Shown one piece after another: positions 25,774 through 34,280 of a stretch of 64,000 bases of DNA; position 1 is the stretch's first letter; every line of letters begins with the position of its first letter. Below the pieces are notes generated by a model. The model was not told the DNA's origin and searched no databases. It saw only the letters and a list, made by a program, of their open reading frames with translations. A program made the position numbers and the translations under genes. The DNA lies in contig NZ_CP020699.1 in assembly GCF_003611275.1 (NCBI RefSeq), positions 17,710 through 81,709 on the forward strand, read 5' to 3'. This DNA comes from Sulfitobacter sp. D7 (GTDB lineage: Bacteria > Pseudomonadota > Alphaproteobacteria > Rhodobacterales > Rhodobacteraceae).

Positions 25774-26007
25774 ATGGAAACGACCGAAATGAACCGAAAA
25801 ACTCTTATCCTCGCTCAAATCCTCATCACCTTCATGATGGCGGTTTTAATATCAGGCACAATGCCGCTATTGATCGTGGGGCTTACCATGGAATGGCTTT
25901 TGGCTTGGCCTTGGCAAGCGCTCACCGCCTGGCCTATCGCCTTTGTCTTCACCCAATTCACGACGCCATTAGCATTCGCAATCGCCAATCGGACCATCGC
26001 AAAATAA
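25774..26007 (+). CDS. Small DUF2798-type membrane protein
   Basis: The 77-residue protein (72 if it starts at the second ATG, 25789) has two hydrophobic helices: ILITFMMAVLISGTMPLLIVGL and a second around WPIAFVFTQFTTPLAFAIA, separated by an aromatic stretch WLLAWPWQALTAW. This two-helix pattern matches DUF2798 proteins, which have no assigned function. It stands alone: lysR ends 200 bases upstream, with two hairpins between, and pcaR converges from the right. Confidence 0.6.
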   Translation: METTEMNRKTLILAQILITFMMAVLISGTMPLLIVGLTMEWLLAWPWQALTAWPIAFVFTQFTTPLAFAIANRTIAK

Positions 26008-26075
26008 TCCGTATTTGGCGTGAACCAATTTATGCAGTTGGGGATAATCCGCTGCATGACCGCCCCCTGCGCGCC

Positions 26076-26837
26076 CTATCCAAGAATGCGGGAAATTCCG
26101 GCCTGCACCTTCAGCAGCGCGGGCAGGTAACTTTCGACCAACTCTTCCGGATCCGGCTGCGTGGCCGCCATTCCGGTGTTCAGAGCAGCAACCACGGTAC
26201 CTTTGCTGTTGAGCACTGGCACCGCGAGCGAGCGCAGACTGATCTCAACTTCTTGATCGACCACCGCATAGCCGCGCGTCCGCGCTGCCTGCACGTGCAT
26301 CATGATCTCATCCGGATCCGTCAAGCTGAACCGGGTGCGCGGGGAGAGGTCGGACGCCTCAATAATCCGGCGCGCTTCTGCCTCCGGCATCGCGCCTAAC
26401 AACACGCGCCCCATGGACGTGCTATGCGCCGGAAGGCGCGATCCGGGCATCAGGCCAATCGACATGACACGCCGCTGCGATGCCCGAGCGAGATAGACAA
26501 TTTCGATCTCGTCAAGAATGGCGACCGAGCAGCTTTGACCGATCTGTTCGGTCAGCTGATCCAGCCAAGGCTGCACGACCTGCGGCAGTTGCAGAGCGCC
26601 GATGGCCCCCGTGCCGAGGCGCAAACAGCGGTGTGTGAGAGCGAAGTATTTCCCATCATAGGCAGCATAGCCTTCGGCATGGAGCGTCAACAGGCACCGG
26701 CGCGAAGTAGCACGGTCAAGCCCGGTCAGCGCGGCGACCTCGCTAATCGACAGCTTGGGGCGCTGCGCATCGAAACATTCGATCACCCGAAGTCCCTTGG
26801 CGAGAGATGAGATTGTACTGCTGGATTTGTTCGTCAT
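26076..26837 (-). CDS. pcaR: IclR-family regulator of beta-ketoadipate genes
   Basis: This 253-residue IclR-type regulator has an N-terminal winged HTH (SLAKGLRVIECFDAQRPKLSISEVAALTGLDRATSRRCLLTL) and a C-terminal effector domain (VQPWLDQLTEQIGQSCSVAIL, then LPAHSTSMGRVLLGAMP). The subgroup includes PcaR, PcaU and PobR, which respond to beta-ketoadipate or protocatechuate. The ATG at 26837 sets the normal N-terminus; the open frame upstream is not coding. It is divergent from pcaIJF, and the 105-base gap contains repeated ACGAACAAAT elements, one of which overlaps its own start, so it is probably self-regulated. Confidence 0.88.
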   Translation of the reverse strand: MTNKSSSTISSLAKGLRVIECFDAQRPKLSISEVAALTGLDRATSRRCLLTLHAEGYAAYDGKYFALTHRCLRLGTGAIGALQLPQVVQPWLDQLTEQIGQSCSVAILDEIEIVYLARASQRRVMSIGLMPGSRLPAHSTSMGRVLLGAMPEAEARRIIEASDLSPRTRFSLTDPDEIMMHVQAARTRGYAVVDQEVEISLRSLAVPVLNSKGTVVAALNTGMAATQPDPEELVESYLPALLKVQAGISRILG

Positions 26838-26886
26838 GCGCACAACAAATTGCGCAAAACGAACAAATGTCAATATACGCACAAAT
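26825..26886. promoter_or_regulatory. PcaR-type operator: one inverted and three regularly spaced direct repeats
   Basis: ACGAACAAAT at 26859-26868 has a perfect inverted copy at 26825-26834. Two direct relatives lie at 26841-26850 (7 of 10 bases) and 26877-26886 (9 of 10). The three direct copies start exactly 18 bases apart. PcaU and PobR bind clusters of three 10-bp repeats, so this is the likely PcaR site for pcaR and pcaIJF. A possible promoter (TTGCGC and TATACG) lies within it. Confidence 0.65.
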
Positions 26887-26942
26887 TTCTGGTTCTGCAT
26901 ACGCCCGACCGCTAGACCCTCGGTAACCTGAGGAGACCAGCA

Positions 26943-27662
26943 ATGGACAAAGCACTTCCTACCGTGGCCGAGGCTGTGGCCGATATCCCGGATGGCGCGA
27001 TGGTGATGATCGGAGGGTTCGGCGGCTCTGGCGCGCCAATCGAACTGATCCACGCCCTTATCGACCGCTTTCGCGCCACCGGCAGCCCGGCGGCCATTAC
27101 TGTCATCAACAACAACGCGGGCAACGGCTATTGCGGCATCGCGGCGATGATCAAAGCAGGCATGGTCCGCAAGATGATCTGCTCTTTCCCGCGCAGCTCC
27201 AACGCCGAAGCCTTCAATGAAAAGTACCTCGCAGGCGAGATCGAGTTGGACCTCGTCCCCCAAGGCACATTGGCCGAGCGCATCCGCGCTGCCGGTGCCG
27301 GCATCCCCGCCTTCTACACGCCGACCTCCTTCGGCACGGAACTTGCCGAAGGCAAACCGACCGAAGAATTCGATGGCAAGATGTATGTCCGCGAAAGATG
27401 GCTGAAGGCGGATTTTGCGCTGATCAAGGGGCAGGACGGGGACCGTACCGGCAACCTGACCTACCGCATGGCGGGGCGCAACTTTAACCCGCTTATGGCC
27501 ATGGCGGCAGCAAAAACCATCGCGCAGGTCAGCGTGCTGGGCGCGCCCGGCAGCATCGACCCGCAAGAGGTCATCACCCCGGGCATTTTTGTCGACGCAA
27601 TCGTGGAAGTGGCAGAACCTCAACAAGAAGAAGTGCTTGTGCGCACAGGAGTGGTTTACTGA
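26943..27662 (+). CDS. pcaI: 3-oxoadipate CoA-transferase subunit A
   Basis: With PcaJ it moves CoA from succinyl-CoA to beta-ketoadipate. The 239-residue alpha subunit has the CoA-transferase family I start (MVMIGGFGGSGAPIELIHAL), then NNNAGNGYCGIAAM and GDRTGNLTYRMAGRNFNP. GAGGAGA precedes the ATG. It lies downstream of the PcaR operator and overlaps pcaJ (TGATG). Confidence 0.94.
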   Translation: MDKALPTVAEAVADIPDGAMVMIGGFGGSGAPIELIHALIDRFRATGSPAAITVINNNAGNGYCGIAAMIKAGMVRKMICSFPRSSNAEAFNEKYLAGEIELDLVPQGTLAERIRAAGAGIPAFYTPTSFGTELAEGKPTEEFDGKMYVRERWLKADFALIKGQDGDRTGNLTYRMAGRNFNPLMAMAAAKTIAQVSVLGAPGSIDPQEVITPGIFVDAIVEVAEPQQEEVLVRTGVVY

Positions 27663-28357
27663 TGGCGGAGTTCAACATCATGCAAGACAAGCTCTCGAAC
27701 GCGCAGATCGCATGGCGCGCGGCGCAGGACATCGAAGACGGATCTTACGTTAACCTCGGCATCGGCTTCCCCGAGATGATCGCCAAATTCCAGCCCGAAG
27801 GCCGCGATGTGACCTATCACACCGAAAACGGGGTACTGGGTTTCGGTCAGGCTCCGAAAGAGGGTAAAGAGGATTGGGATCTGATCAATGCCGGCAAAAA
27901 GCCCATCACGCTCAAGCCCGGTGCCGCGTTTTTCCACCATGCCGACAGTTTCGCGATGGTGCGCGGCGGGCATCTCGATCTCGCCGTACTGGGGGCCTAT
28001 CAGGTTGCTCAGAATGGCGACCTAGCGAATTGGCGCGTCGGCACCAAGGGTGTGCCTGCCGTGGGCGGCGCGATGGACCTTGTGCATGGCGCTAAACGGG
28101 TGGCCGTGGTCACCGATCATGTCACCAAGGATGGCGGCCCGAAACTGGTCGAACGCTGCACCTTCCCGCTCACTGGCTTGGGATGTGTCACCCAAGTCTA
28201 TACCTCGCTCGCGGTGATCGACATCAAGGGCGGCAGGTTCATCCTGCGGGAGAAAGTGCCGGGGCTCAGCATGGACGCTCTACAGGCCGTCACCGGGGCC
28301 ACGTTGCACATTGAAGGCGATGTTGCCGATCTTATCGTACCGGAGGAACTGGCATGA
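27662..28357 (+). CDS. pcaJ: 3-oxoadipate CoA-transferase subunit B
   Basis: The 231-residue beta subunit carries the catalytic glutamate in YHTENGVLGFG (about residue 58), which forms the glutamyl-CoA thioester. YVNLGIGFPEMIAKF precedes it, and the C-terminal GLGCVTQVYTSLAVIDI matches the family. Start and stop overlap pcaI and pcaF, so the three genes are coupled. Confidence 0.94.
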   Translation: MAEFNIMQDKLSNAQIAWRAAQDIEDGSYVNLGIGFPEMIAKFQPEGRDVTYHTENGVLGFGQAPKEGKEDWDLINAGKKPITLKPGAAFFHHADSFAMVRGGHLDLAVLGAYQVAQNGDLANWRVGTKGVPAVGGAMDLVHGAKRVAVVTDHVTKDGGPKLVERCTFPLTGLGCVTQVYTSLAVIDIKGGRFILREKVPGLSMDALQAVTGATLHIEGDVADLIVPEELA

Positions 28358-29553
28358 TCGACGTCTATATCTGTGATTACATCCGCACCCCCATTGGCCG
28401 ATATGGCGGGGCGCTGTCCTCTGTCCGGGCCGATGATCTGGGCGCTGTACCCCTCAGGGCGCTGGTCGAACGCAACCCCTCTTTGGACCCTGCGGTAATC
28501 GATGAAGTCATCTTTGGCTGCGCCAATCAGGCAGGCGAGGACAACCGTAACGTCGCGCGCATGTCACTGTTGTTGGCGGGCTACCCTGAGACCGTCCCCG
28601 GCACCACGATGAACCGGCTCTGCGGATCTGGTATGGATGCGGTGATCACCGCGGCGCGGGCGATCAAGGCCGGAGAGGCCGAAGTGATCGTTGCAGGCGG
28701 GGTTGAGAGCATGTCGCGCGCACCTTTCGTAATGCCTAAGGCTGAAACCGCCTTTTCACGGAACAACGAGGTTTTTGACACCACCATCGGCTGGCGTTTC
28801 GTCAACAAGATGATGAAGGCGCAATACGGCGTCGATTCAATGCCCGAAACCGCGGAGAACGTGGCGGAGGATTTTGACGTTACCCGTGCAGATCAAGATG
28901 CCTTCGCCCTCCGGTCCCAGCAAAAAGCAGGCGCTGCCATAGCAAGCGGGCGTCTGGCGCAAGAGATCGTGCCTGTCTCTATCCCACAGCGCCGGGGTGA
29001 TCCTATCCTTGTGTCAGAAGATGAACATCCCCGCCCTTCGACCACCTTGGAAGCGCTACAAAAGCTTAAATCCTTTGTCAAAGCGGATGGTACGGTGACG
29101 GCAGGCAATGCCTCCGGCGTCAATGATGGTGCGGCGGCATTGATCCTCGCCACGAAAGAAGCCGCAGAGAAACATGGGCTGACCCCTATTGCCAAAGTCC
29201 TCGGCGGCGCGACGGCCGGAGTCGCACCGCGTATCATGGGCTTTGGTCCTGCGCCTGCGTCCAAAAAGCTGATGGCGCGGCTCGGGCTGAAGCAAGAGGA
29301 TTTCAGTGTCATCGAACTGAACGAGGCTTTCGCGTCTCAGGGCCTTGCCACCTTACGTGATTTGGGCATCGCAGACGACGATCCACGGGTGAACCCCAAC
29401 GGCGGCGCAATCAGTCTTGGACATCCGCTTGGCATGTCAGGGGCCAGGATCACCGGCACAGCCATGCTGGAGTTGAAACCTGGAGAGAAGTCCCTTTCTA
29501 CAATGTGTATCGGCGTTGGCCAAGGGATCGCCATCGCATTGGAGGCCGTCTGA
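28354..29553 (+). CDS. pcaF: 3-oxoadipyl-CoA thiolase
   Basis: PcaF splits beta-ketoadipyl-CoA into succinyl-CoA and acetyl-CoA, the final step of the pathway. The 399-residue thiolase has the active-site cysteine in [12 protein letters not shown] (about residue 90), [23 protein letters not shown] with its histidine partner in [17 protein letters not shown], and the second cysteine in [12 protein letters not shown]. It is complete and overlaps pcaJ by four bases. Confidence 0.95.
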   Translation: MIDVYICDYIRTPIGRYGGALSSVRADDLGAVPLRALVERNPSLDPAVIDEVIFGCANQAGEDNRNVARMSLLLAGYPETVPGTTMNRLCGSGMDAVITAARAIKAGEAEVIVAGGVESMSRAPFVMPKAETAFSRNNEVFDTTIGWRFVNKMMKAQYGVDSMPETAENVAEDFDVTRADQDAFALRSQQKAGAAIASGRLAQEIVPVSIPQRRGDPILVSEDEHPRPSTTLEALQKLKSFVKADGTVTAGNASGVNDGAAALILATKEAAEKHGLTPIAKVLGGATAGVAPRIMGFGPAPASKKLMARLGLKQEDFSVIELNEAFASQGLATLRDLGIADDDPRVNPNGGAISLGHPLGMSGARITGTAMLELKPGEKSLSTMCIGVGQGIAIALEAV

Positions 29554-29733
29554 ACCGCTGGCCGTAGCGCTGGAATGGCGATCCCATTGGTGCCGGTAGA
29601 TACCTGAACTGAGGGAAAGCCGAACTAGCGCCATCCGAAGCCCTGCCTGCAAGTTTAGCCATTCAGACGACAGGATAGTTTGACGCTGGCAGGCGTTCAT
29701 AGAAGAGGTTAGGACGAATGCGGAGGACCACCC

Positions 29734-30675
29734 ATGCGCAACCCCGACAGCCTCACGACCAGACCCAACGAAGACACACCCCAAGGTCTGGCCTTTGCCA
29801 TTACAGCCTATGTGTTCTGGGGGTTCCTGCCGCTCTATATGAAGGCGCTGTCGCATATCCCGGCGGCCGAAGTTGTTGCGCACCGGGTGGTCTGGTCTGT
29901 GCCGATTGCCGCGTTTGTACTCGTGGCGATGCGGCGGACGCGGGATTTGAAAGCGGCGTTGCTTTCCCCTCGAACGCTGCTCATGGGTGCGGTAACGGCG
30001 ACGCTGATCTCGGTCAACTGGGGTATTTATGTTTGGGCGATTGCCTCCGGACACGCGCTTGATGCGGCACTGGGATATTACATCAACCCACTGTTCAGCA
30101 TTCTCTTGGGCGCGCTCCTTTTGGGCGAACGCATGTCCAAACGGCAGTTAATTGCCGTTGGCCTCGCCGTAGGAGCCGTGCTCGTGTTGGCACTGGATAC
30201 CGGTTCGATCCCATGGGTTGCTTTGGGGCTGACATTAAGCTGGGGTTTTTACGCCTTGGCGAAAAAGAGCCTGCCGATCGGGCCGAACCAAGGCTTCCTG
30301 CTCGAAGTGCTGCTTCTTCTCGTCCCGGCCCTCGCCTATATCGCCTACCTCACAACGTCCGGTCAGGGGAATTTTCTCACTGGGGCGCCTGTCGATACTT
30401 GGCTTTTGCTGGGCTGTGGCGCGGTTACAGCCGTGCCTTTGCTAATTTACGCCAACGGCGCCAAGCTCTTGCGTCTCTCGACCATCGGAATTCTGCAGTA
30501 CATCGCGCCCACGATGATCTTCATCGTGGCGGTCTTTGTTTTCGGCGAAGAATTTGGCCGCGCGCGGATGATCGCCTTTCCGATGATATGGGCGGCGCTG
30601 ATCCTCTACTCGTCTTCGATGCTTCAGCAGATGCGTCGGAGCCGCCCTGCCAAGGGGTCCTTAGGGCAGGGCTAG
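29734..30675 (+). CDS. rarD: RarD-type EamA transporter
   Basis: This 313-residue inner-membrane protein has about ten helices and the drug/metabolite transporter fold. It starts GLAFAITAYVFWGFLPLYMKALSHIPAAEVVAHRVVWS, the RarD signature. The middle and C-terminal repeats (YINPLFSILLGALLLGERMS and LQYIAPTMIFIVAVFVFGE) are intact. RarD relatives are linked to chloramphenicol sensitivity or metabolite export; the real substrate is unknown. It has its own upstream gap (29554-29733) and is not clearly tied to pcaF. Export of an aromatic intermediate is possible but unproven. Confidence 0.87.
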   Translation: MRNPDSLTTRPNEDTPQGLAFAITAYVFWGFLPLYMKALSHIPAAEVVAHRVVWSVPIAAFVLVAMRRTRDLKAALLSPRTLLMGAVTATLISVNWGIYVWAIASGHALDAALGYYINPLFSILLGALLLGERMSKRQLIAVGLAVGAVLVLALDTGSIPWVALGLTLSWGFYALAKKSLPIGPNQGFLLEVLLLLVPALAYIAYLTTSGQGNFLTGAPVDTWLLLGCGAVTAVPLLIYANGAKLLRLSTIGILQYIAPTMIFIVAVFVFGEEFGRARMIAFPMIWAALILYSSSMLQQMRRSRPAKGSLGQG

Positions 30676-30743
30676 AGCTTTAAAATTCTGCCGCACACTC
30701 CCCAGAATGGTCAATTAGACTGCCTGATTTGCAAGTGAAACGA

Positions 30744-30913
30744 ATGGCTTCCTTCAAAGGCGCACATTATCTTGGTGCCTGGACGAAATATTCGCAAAGG
30801 CAGCTGTTTCTATTCGTATCGAAACTGCAGACCGCGTTGGCCACACCTTTGACTTCATGCTGGCTGAACACCCAGACACGACGGCAGCGCAAAGCTATTT
30901 AATCAAGGCTTAA
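30744..30913 (+). pseudogene. IS6-family transposase remnant with internal deletion
   Basis: ATG at 30744 reads MASFKGAHY, like the start of IS6-family transposases. After a break near 30772 another frame reads WCLDEIFAKAA, then RIETADRVGHTFDFMLAEH and TTAAQSYLIKA before TAA at 30911-30913. These correspond to the segment around the first DDE aspartate and the beta-strands after it. Most of the helix-turn-helix part and everything after the TAA are gone. It fills most of the rarD-tetR gap and marks a past insertion. Confidence 0.6.
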
Positions 30914-30922
30914 CGCCGCCTA

Positions 30923-31600
30923 TCAGGAACCGGAAACCGGGACTGCCAAGACCGAGTTCAAAATCGTGCTGACAATCTCTTCTTTAAGCTTTCTTTGCCC
31001 CTCTTGGGAGACGATCTCATCCCCAAAAACCCGGGTGAAGGTAGGTTCGTTGGACACGTTAAAAAAGCACAGGGCGCTTATTTTCCAATGTAGCCGAAGG
31101 GGATCGATGTCCGAGCGAAACACTTTCATCTCGCGTCCACGCTCGAGGATTTCTTTTAACTGATCAACCGCCGGCGTGTTGCCTGATCGAATGGTTTCCG
31201 AGGCGGTCAGATGTATGCCTCGATGAATGTTCTCAATCATCACCAAGCGGATAAAATCTTCGTTGTCGCGGTGGTGTGAAAAGGTAAATTTGACCAGCTT
31301 AGAGAGAGCTTCAACAGGGTCGAGGTTCTCCAGCTCAAGGGCCCTCTCGCCTTCTCGCACATCGTTGTAGGCCTGTTCGAGTACTTCGCGATAGAGGCTC
31401 TCTTTGTCCTTGAAGTAGTAAAAAATCATCCGCTTGGACGTTTTTGTCTTCTCCGCGATGTCCTGCACCCGCGCGCCTGACAAGCCGTGGGCGGCGAACT
31501 CCGCTCGTGCCACGCGAAGGATATCCGCTTTAACGGCTTCGGGGTCCTGCTTCCATGAAGTGCGCTGACGACTCGTTGATGTTTTGGCGGATGTGGTCAT
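30923..31600 (-). CDS. TetR-family regulator of the quinate/shikimate operon
   Basis: The 225-residue protein has an N-terminal TetR HTH (ILRVARAEFAAHGLSGARVQDIAEKTKTSKRMIFYYFKDKESLYREVL, about residues 28-75). The rest is an all-helical ligand domain with TFSHHRDNEDFIRLVMIENIHRG. The ATG at 31600 is preferred to a TTG at 31636. It is divergent from the aroE-TRAP-quiC-pca operon, and two related operator-like sites lie in the gap, one over the -35/-10 region of that operon, so it is the probable local repressor. The inducer is likely a pathway metabolite such as quinate, shikimate or protocatechuate (inference). Confidence 0.87.
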   Translation of the reverse strand: MTTSAKTSTSRQRTSWKQDPEAVKADILRVARAEFAAHGLSGARVQDIAEKTKTSKRMIFYYFKDKESLYREVLEQAYNDVREGERALELENLDPVEALSKLVKFTFSHHRDNEDFIRLVMIENIHRGIHLTASETIRSGNTPAVDQLKEILERGREMKVFRSDIDPLRLHWKISALCFFNVSNEPTFTRVFGDEIVSQEGQRKLKEEIVSTILNSVLAVPVSGS

Positions 31601-31636
31601 GCGTAACTCCCTAACGGTCCGACCAGCATAGCACAA

Positions 31637-31687
31637 TTAACTGCTTGGTACATATCTGTTGACACACAATTAACCATATGGTTCATT
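31637..31687 (+). promoter_or_regulatory. Promoter with two TetR-type operator sites
   Basis: A -35 TTGACA (31659-31664) is followed after 17 bases by TTCATT (31682-31687). The palindrome AACCATATGGTT (31672-31683) covers the spacer end. A related sequence at 31637-31653 (TTAACTGCTTGGTACAT) matches 12 of 17 bases of 31670-31686 (TTAACCATATGGTTCAT). The two sites are 33 bases, about three helical turns, apart. Confidence 0.6.
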
Positions 31688-31739
31688 ACGGCCATTCCAG
31701 CGTGCCGGGAGGATTCGCTGGATGCATCGGAGGTAACGA

Positions 31740-32633
31740 GTGTCGTCACAGATCAAGAAGCAGGCCAAGCACGCGCAAGACGACGGATCTGCCGATTTGT
31801 TGATCGGACTGGTGGGCCGAGGCATTCAACAGTCCCGCACCCCAAGGATGCACATGGCCGAGGGAGCTGCCCAAGGGCATCGCATTCTTTACCAAATTCT
31901 TGATGCCGATGCTTTTCCGCGAGGGGAGGCCCCGCTGGAAAAAATCGTCGACGCCGCCGAGCTTTGCGGTTTTGCCGGGTTGAACGTGACCTTTCCCTAT
32001 AAAATTGACGTCATGGCCTTCTTGGACGAGTTATCTCCGAACGCCCGCGCCATTGGGGCCGTCAACACCGTGGTCTTTCGCAACGGGCGTCGCATCGGTC
32101 ACAACACTGACAAATGGGGGTTCGAAGAAGGCTTCCGTCGGAACTTGCCGGACGCGAAAATGGGCCATGTTCTGCAAATTGGCGCGGGCGGCGCAGGGGT
32201 TGCTGTCGCTCATGCGCTCCTGTCCCTTGGTGCCGATCGCTTGACGATCACTGACACGAACACGGCGCGCGCCGCAGCTCTGGTGACGCAGCTTTCCCAA
32301 AATGCTGGTGCCGCGCAGGTCGATGCCATCGGTCTCGACCAACTACCGGAGATCGCTCCTACAGGTGTCGTAAACGCGACCCCCATGGGGATGGCGAAGC
32401 TGCCGGGCTCGGCCTACCCGGTCGAATTGCTGCATCCCGATTTATGGGTCGCCGATATTGTCTATTTCCCGCTTGAAACCGAGCTGCTTGCCGCCGCGCG
32501 CGCGGCAGGATGCCGGGTTTTGCTGGGCTCTGGAATGGCCGTCTATCAGGCCGTGCGGGCCTATGAACTCTTTACCGGGCGCAAGCCCGACCCGATGCGG
32601 ATGAAAGCCACATTCGACGCTTTCATCTCATGA
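31740..32633 (+). CDS. aroE: Shikimate/quinate dehydrogenase
   Basis: This 297-residue enzyme of the shikimate dehydrogenase family oxidises shikimate or quinate to the 3-dehydro compound. It has a substrate domain with SRTPRMH, GLNVTFPYKID (catalytic lysine) and HNTDKWGFEEGF (catalytic aspartate), then a Rossmann domain with QIGAGGAGVAVAHAL. The GTG start lies five bases after GGAGGT. As the first gene of a catabolic operon with a TRAP importer and dehydroshikimate dehydratase, it probably runs in the oxidative direction (QuiB-like) rather than in aromatic amino acid synthesis. Cofactor preference is not certain from sequence. Confidence 0.85.
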   Translation: MSSQIKKQAKHAQDDGSADLLIGLVGRGIQQSRTPRMHMAEGAAQGHRILYQILDADAFPRGEAPLEKIVDAAELCGFAGLNVTFPYKIDVMAFLDELSPNARAIGAVNTVVFRNGRRIGHNTDKWGFEEGFRRNLPDAKMGHVLQIGAGGAGVAVAHALLSLGADRLTITDTNTARAAALVTQLSQNAGAAQVDAIGLDQLPEIAPTGVVNATPMGMAKLPGSAYPVELLHPDLWVADIVYFPLETELLAAARAAGCRVLLGSGMAVYQAVRAYELFTGRKPDPMRMKATFDAFIS

Positions 32634-32677
32634 GACTTGCCGCGCAGGCGGCGACCGAACGCAAAATGGAGGATAGC

Positions 32678-33685
32678 ATGCGTTTCAATTTTACCACCCT
32701 CACCACGGCCACGGCGCTCGCCCTTGGCCTTGCCGCCGCCGGCGCACAGGCTCAGACCCTGCGCATTGCCCATGTTGATCCCGATGAGTGGACCGGCTCC
32801 AAGAAAGGCGCGGCGGCCCAGATTTTCCGCAACATTGTCGAAGGCGAGACTGATCTGGAAGTTGAAATCTTCCCGGCGGGTGCTTTGGGTAACGAAGACG
32901 AACTGGTCGGGCAAGTTCAGGAAGGCCTTCTGCAAATGGCCATCGTATCGGGGGCCATGTCCAAAGCCTGCCCCGCGGCCTCGGTTCTCGACATCCCCTA
33001 CACGTTCTCTTCTGCAACCGTCGCTTGGGAGGTGCTTGACGGTGAATTCGGTGAAGCACTGTCTGAGCACTGTCTTGAGCAGACCGGCATGCGGACCTTG
33101 GCCTATGGTGAAACCGGCTTTCGCAATTTTACCAACAACGTGCGCGAAATTCGTACCCCAGCCGATATGGAAGGCTTGAAATTTCGGGTGCAGCCGATCC
33201 CACTCTATCTTGAGATGGTCAGCGGCTTAGGCGGCGAACCGACCCCGATCGCATGGACGGAACTGCCGAATGCGTTGTCCACCGGTGTGGTTGACGGGCA
33301 AGAGAACCCGGTCGGCGTCATCTACAATAACGGTCTGCATCAACTCCAAAAATACATGATCCTTGATGGTCACGTTTACGCGGCAGACTTTATCGTCGTC
33401 AGCGATGAATTCTTCCAGACCCTCACCGCCCCCCAGCAAGAGGTCGTGACCCGCGCCGCCATCGTGGCCGGCAATATGGGCCGCTCAATCCAGCAGTGGA
33501 CAACGGCGCAGGGCGTGCTTTCGGTTCAAGAAGAAGGCATGCAGGTCTATTCGCCCACCGCAGAAGAACTCGCCATGTTTGCCGAGAAAGCGCAGCCAGC
33601 AGTGGTTGAGTTCCTGCGCGGCGAATTGGGCGAGAACGCCACTTGGATCGATGAGCTCCAATCGGCAGTGGCAGCAACGCAATAA
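32678..33685 (+). CDS. dctP: TRAP transporter substrate-binding protein
   Basis: The DctP-type periplasmic receptor has about 335 residues from ATG 32678, chosen because GGAGG lies just upstream and a signal peptide (LTTATALALGLAAAGAQAQ) begins there. An earlier ATG at 32630 overlaps aroE and lacks its own RBS. Family features are TLRIAHVDPDEW, the anion-binding arginine segment EGLKFRVQPIPLYLEMVSGLGGEPTPI and the later VDGQENPVGVIYNNGLHQLQKY. Operon partners suggest a cyclic carboxylate such as quinate, shikimate or protocatechuate as ligand. A hairpin separates it from the permease genes. Confidence 0.9.
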   Translation: MRFNFTTLTTATALALGLAAAGAQAQTLRIAHVDPDEWTGSKKGAAAQIFRNIVEGETDLEVEIFPAGALGNEDELVGQVQEGLLQMAIVSGAMSKACPAASVLDIPYTFSSATVAWEVLDGEFGEALSEHCLEQTGMRTLAYGETGFRNFTNNVREIRTPADMEGLKFRVQPIPLYLEMVSGLGGEPTPIAWTELPNALSTGVVDGQENPVGVIYNNGLHQLQKYMILDGHVYAADFIVVSDEFFQTLTAPQQEVVTRAAIVAGNMGRSIQQWTTAQGVLSVQEEGMQVYSPTAEELAMFAEKAQPAVVEFLRGELGENATWIDELQSAVAATQ

Positions 33686-33696
33686 GCTGCTCCTAC

Positions 33697-33720
33697 AGCC
33701 AGGCCGTCTTCGGCCTGGCT
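33697..33720 (+). promoter_or_regulatory. Intercistronic hairpin after dctP
   Basis: AGCCAGGCC and GGCCTGGCT form a 9-bp perfect stem around GTCTTC, 11 bases after the dctP stop. There is no strong T-run. It probably sets the ratio of binding protein to permease. Confidence 0.6.
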
Positions 33721-33751
33721 ACACCATACCAACCGCGGAGGAGCCTGGGTC

Positions 33752-34279
33752 ATGGACAGACTGAATAGAATAGTTGCTCAAGTCTTCGGCTGGGGAGCCG
33801 GGCTTTCGATGATGCTGGTGTTTGCGATCATCTTCATCAATTCCCTACGGCGCTACACCGTGGGCCAGTCGGTCCAATGGGGCGAGGAACTGCCGGTCTA
33901 TCTGGCTGCCTATGGCGTGATGTTCGGCATCTCAATGGCCTATATGCAAGACCGCCATATCCGCTTCACGATCCTGATCGATTTTCTGAGCGACCAGCGC
34001 AAGACACTGATGTTCGCGCTCAGCGACCTTGTGATGATGGTAACCGGAGTGCTGCTGGTCCTTTCTGGCCTCGCCTTTCTCGAACGTCGCGGCAACACAA
34101 TGTCCTCCGGCATGTTCGGTCTGGCACGCTGGCTGGAAAAGAGCACAGGGATCGAGGCCTTTGCTGCGCTCGGCACCCTTGGCGTCTACCAGTTTTCGCT
34201 GATCCTTGGCGGCGCAATGATCACCTTTGCGGCGGTTCTGAAATTCGTCGAGCGCCTGATCGCGCTCCGGGGGAACTGA
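33752..34279 (+). CDS. dctQ: TRAP transporter small permease
   Basis: The 175-residue protein has four membrane helices (AGLSMMLVFAIIFINSLRRY at the start). The DctQ motif is WGEELPVYLAAYGVMFGISMAYMQDRHIRF. It forms the membrane complex with DctM. It begins after GGAGG and ends two bases before dctM starts. Confidence 0.9.
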   Translation: MDRLNRIVAQVFGWGAGLSMMLVFAIIFINSLRRYTVGQSVQWGEELPVYLAAYGVMFGISMAYMQDRHIRFTILIDFLSDQRKTLMFALSDLVMMVTGVLLVLSGLAFLERRGNTMSSGMFGLARWLEKSTGIEAFAALGTLGVYQFSLILGGAMITFAAVLKFVERLIALRGN

Positions 34280-34280
34280 A

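Noticed and set aside
26838..27626. Long minus-strand frame extending pcaR to 516 residues
   Set aside because: It is the shadow of pcaI; the IclR protein has a normal N-terminus at 26837.
32630..32677. ATG overlapping the aroE stop as start of dctP
   Set aside because: It would add 16 residues before the signal peptide, whereas 32678 has its own GGAGG and a normal leader.
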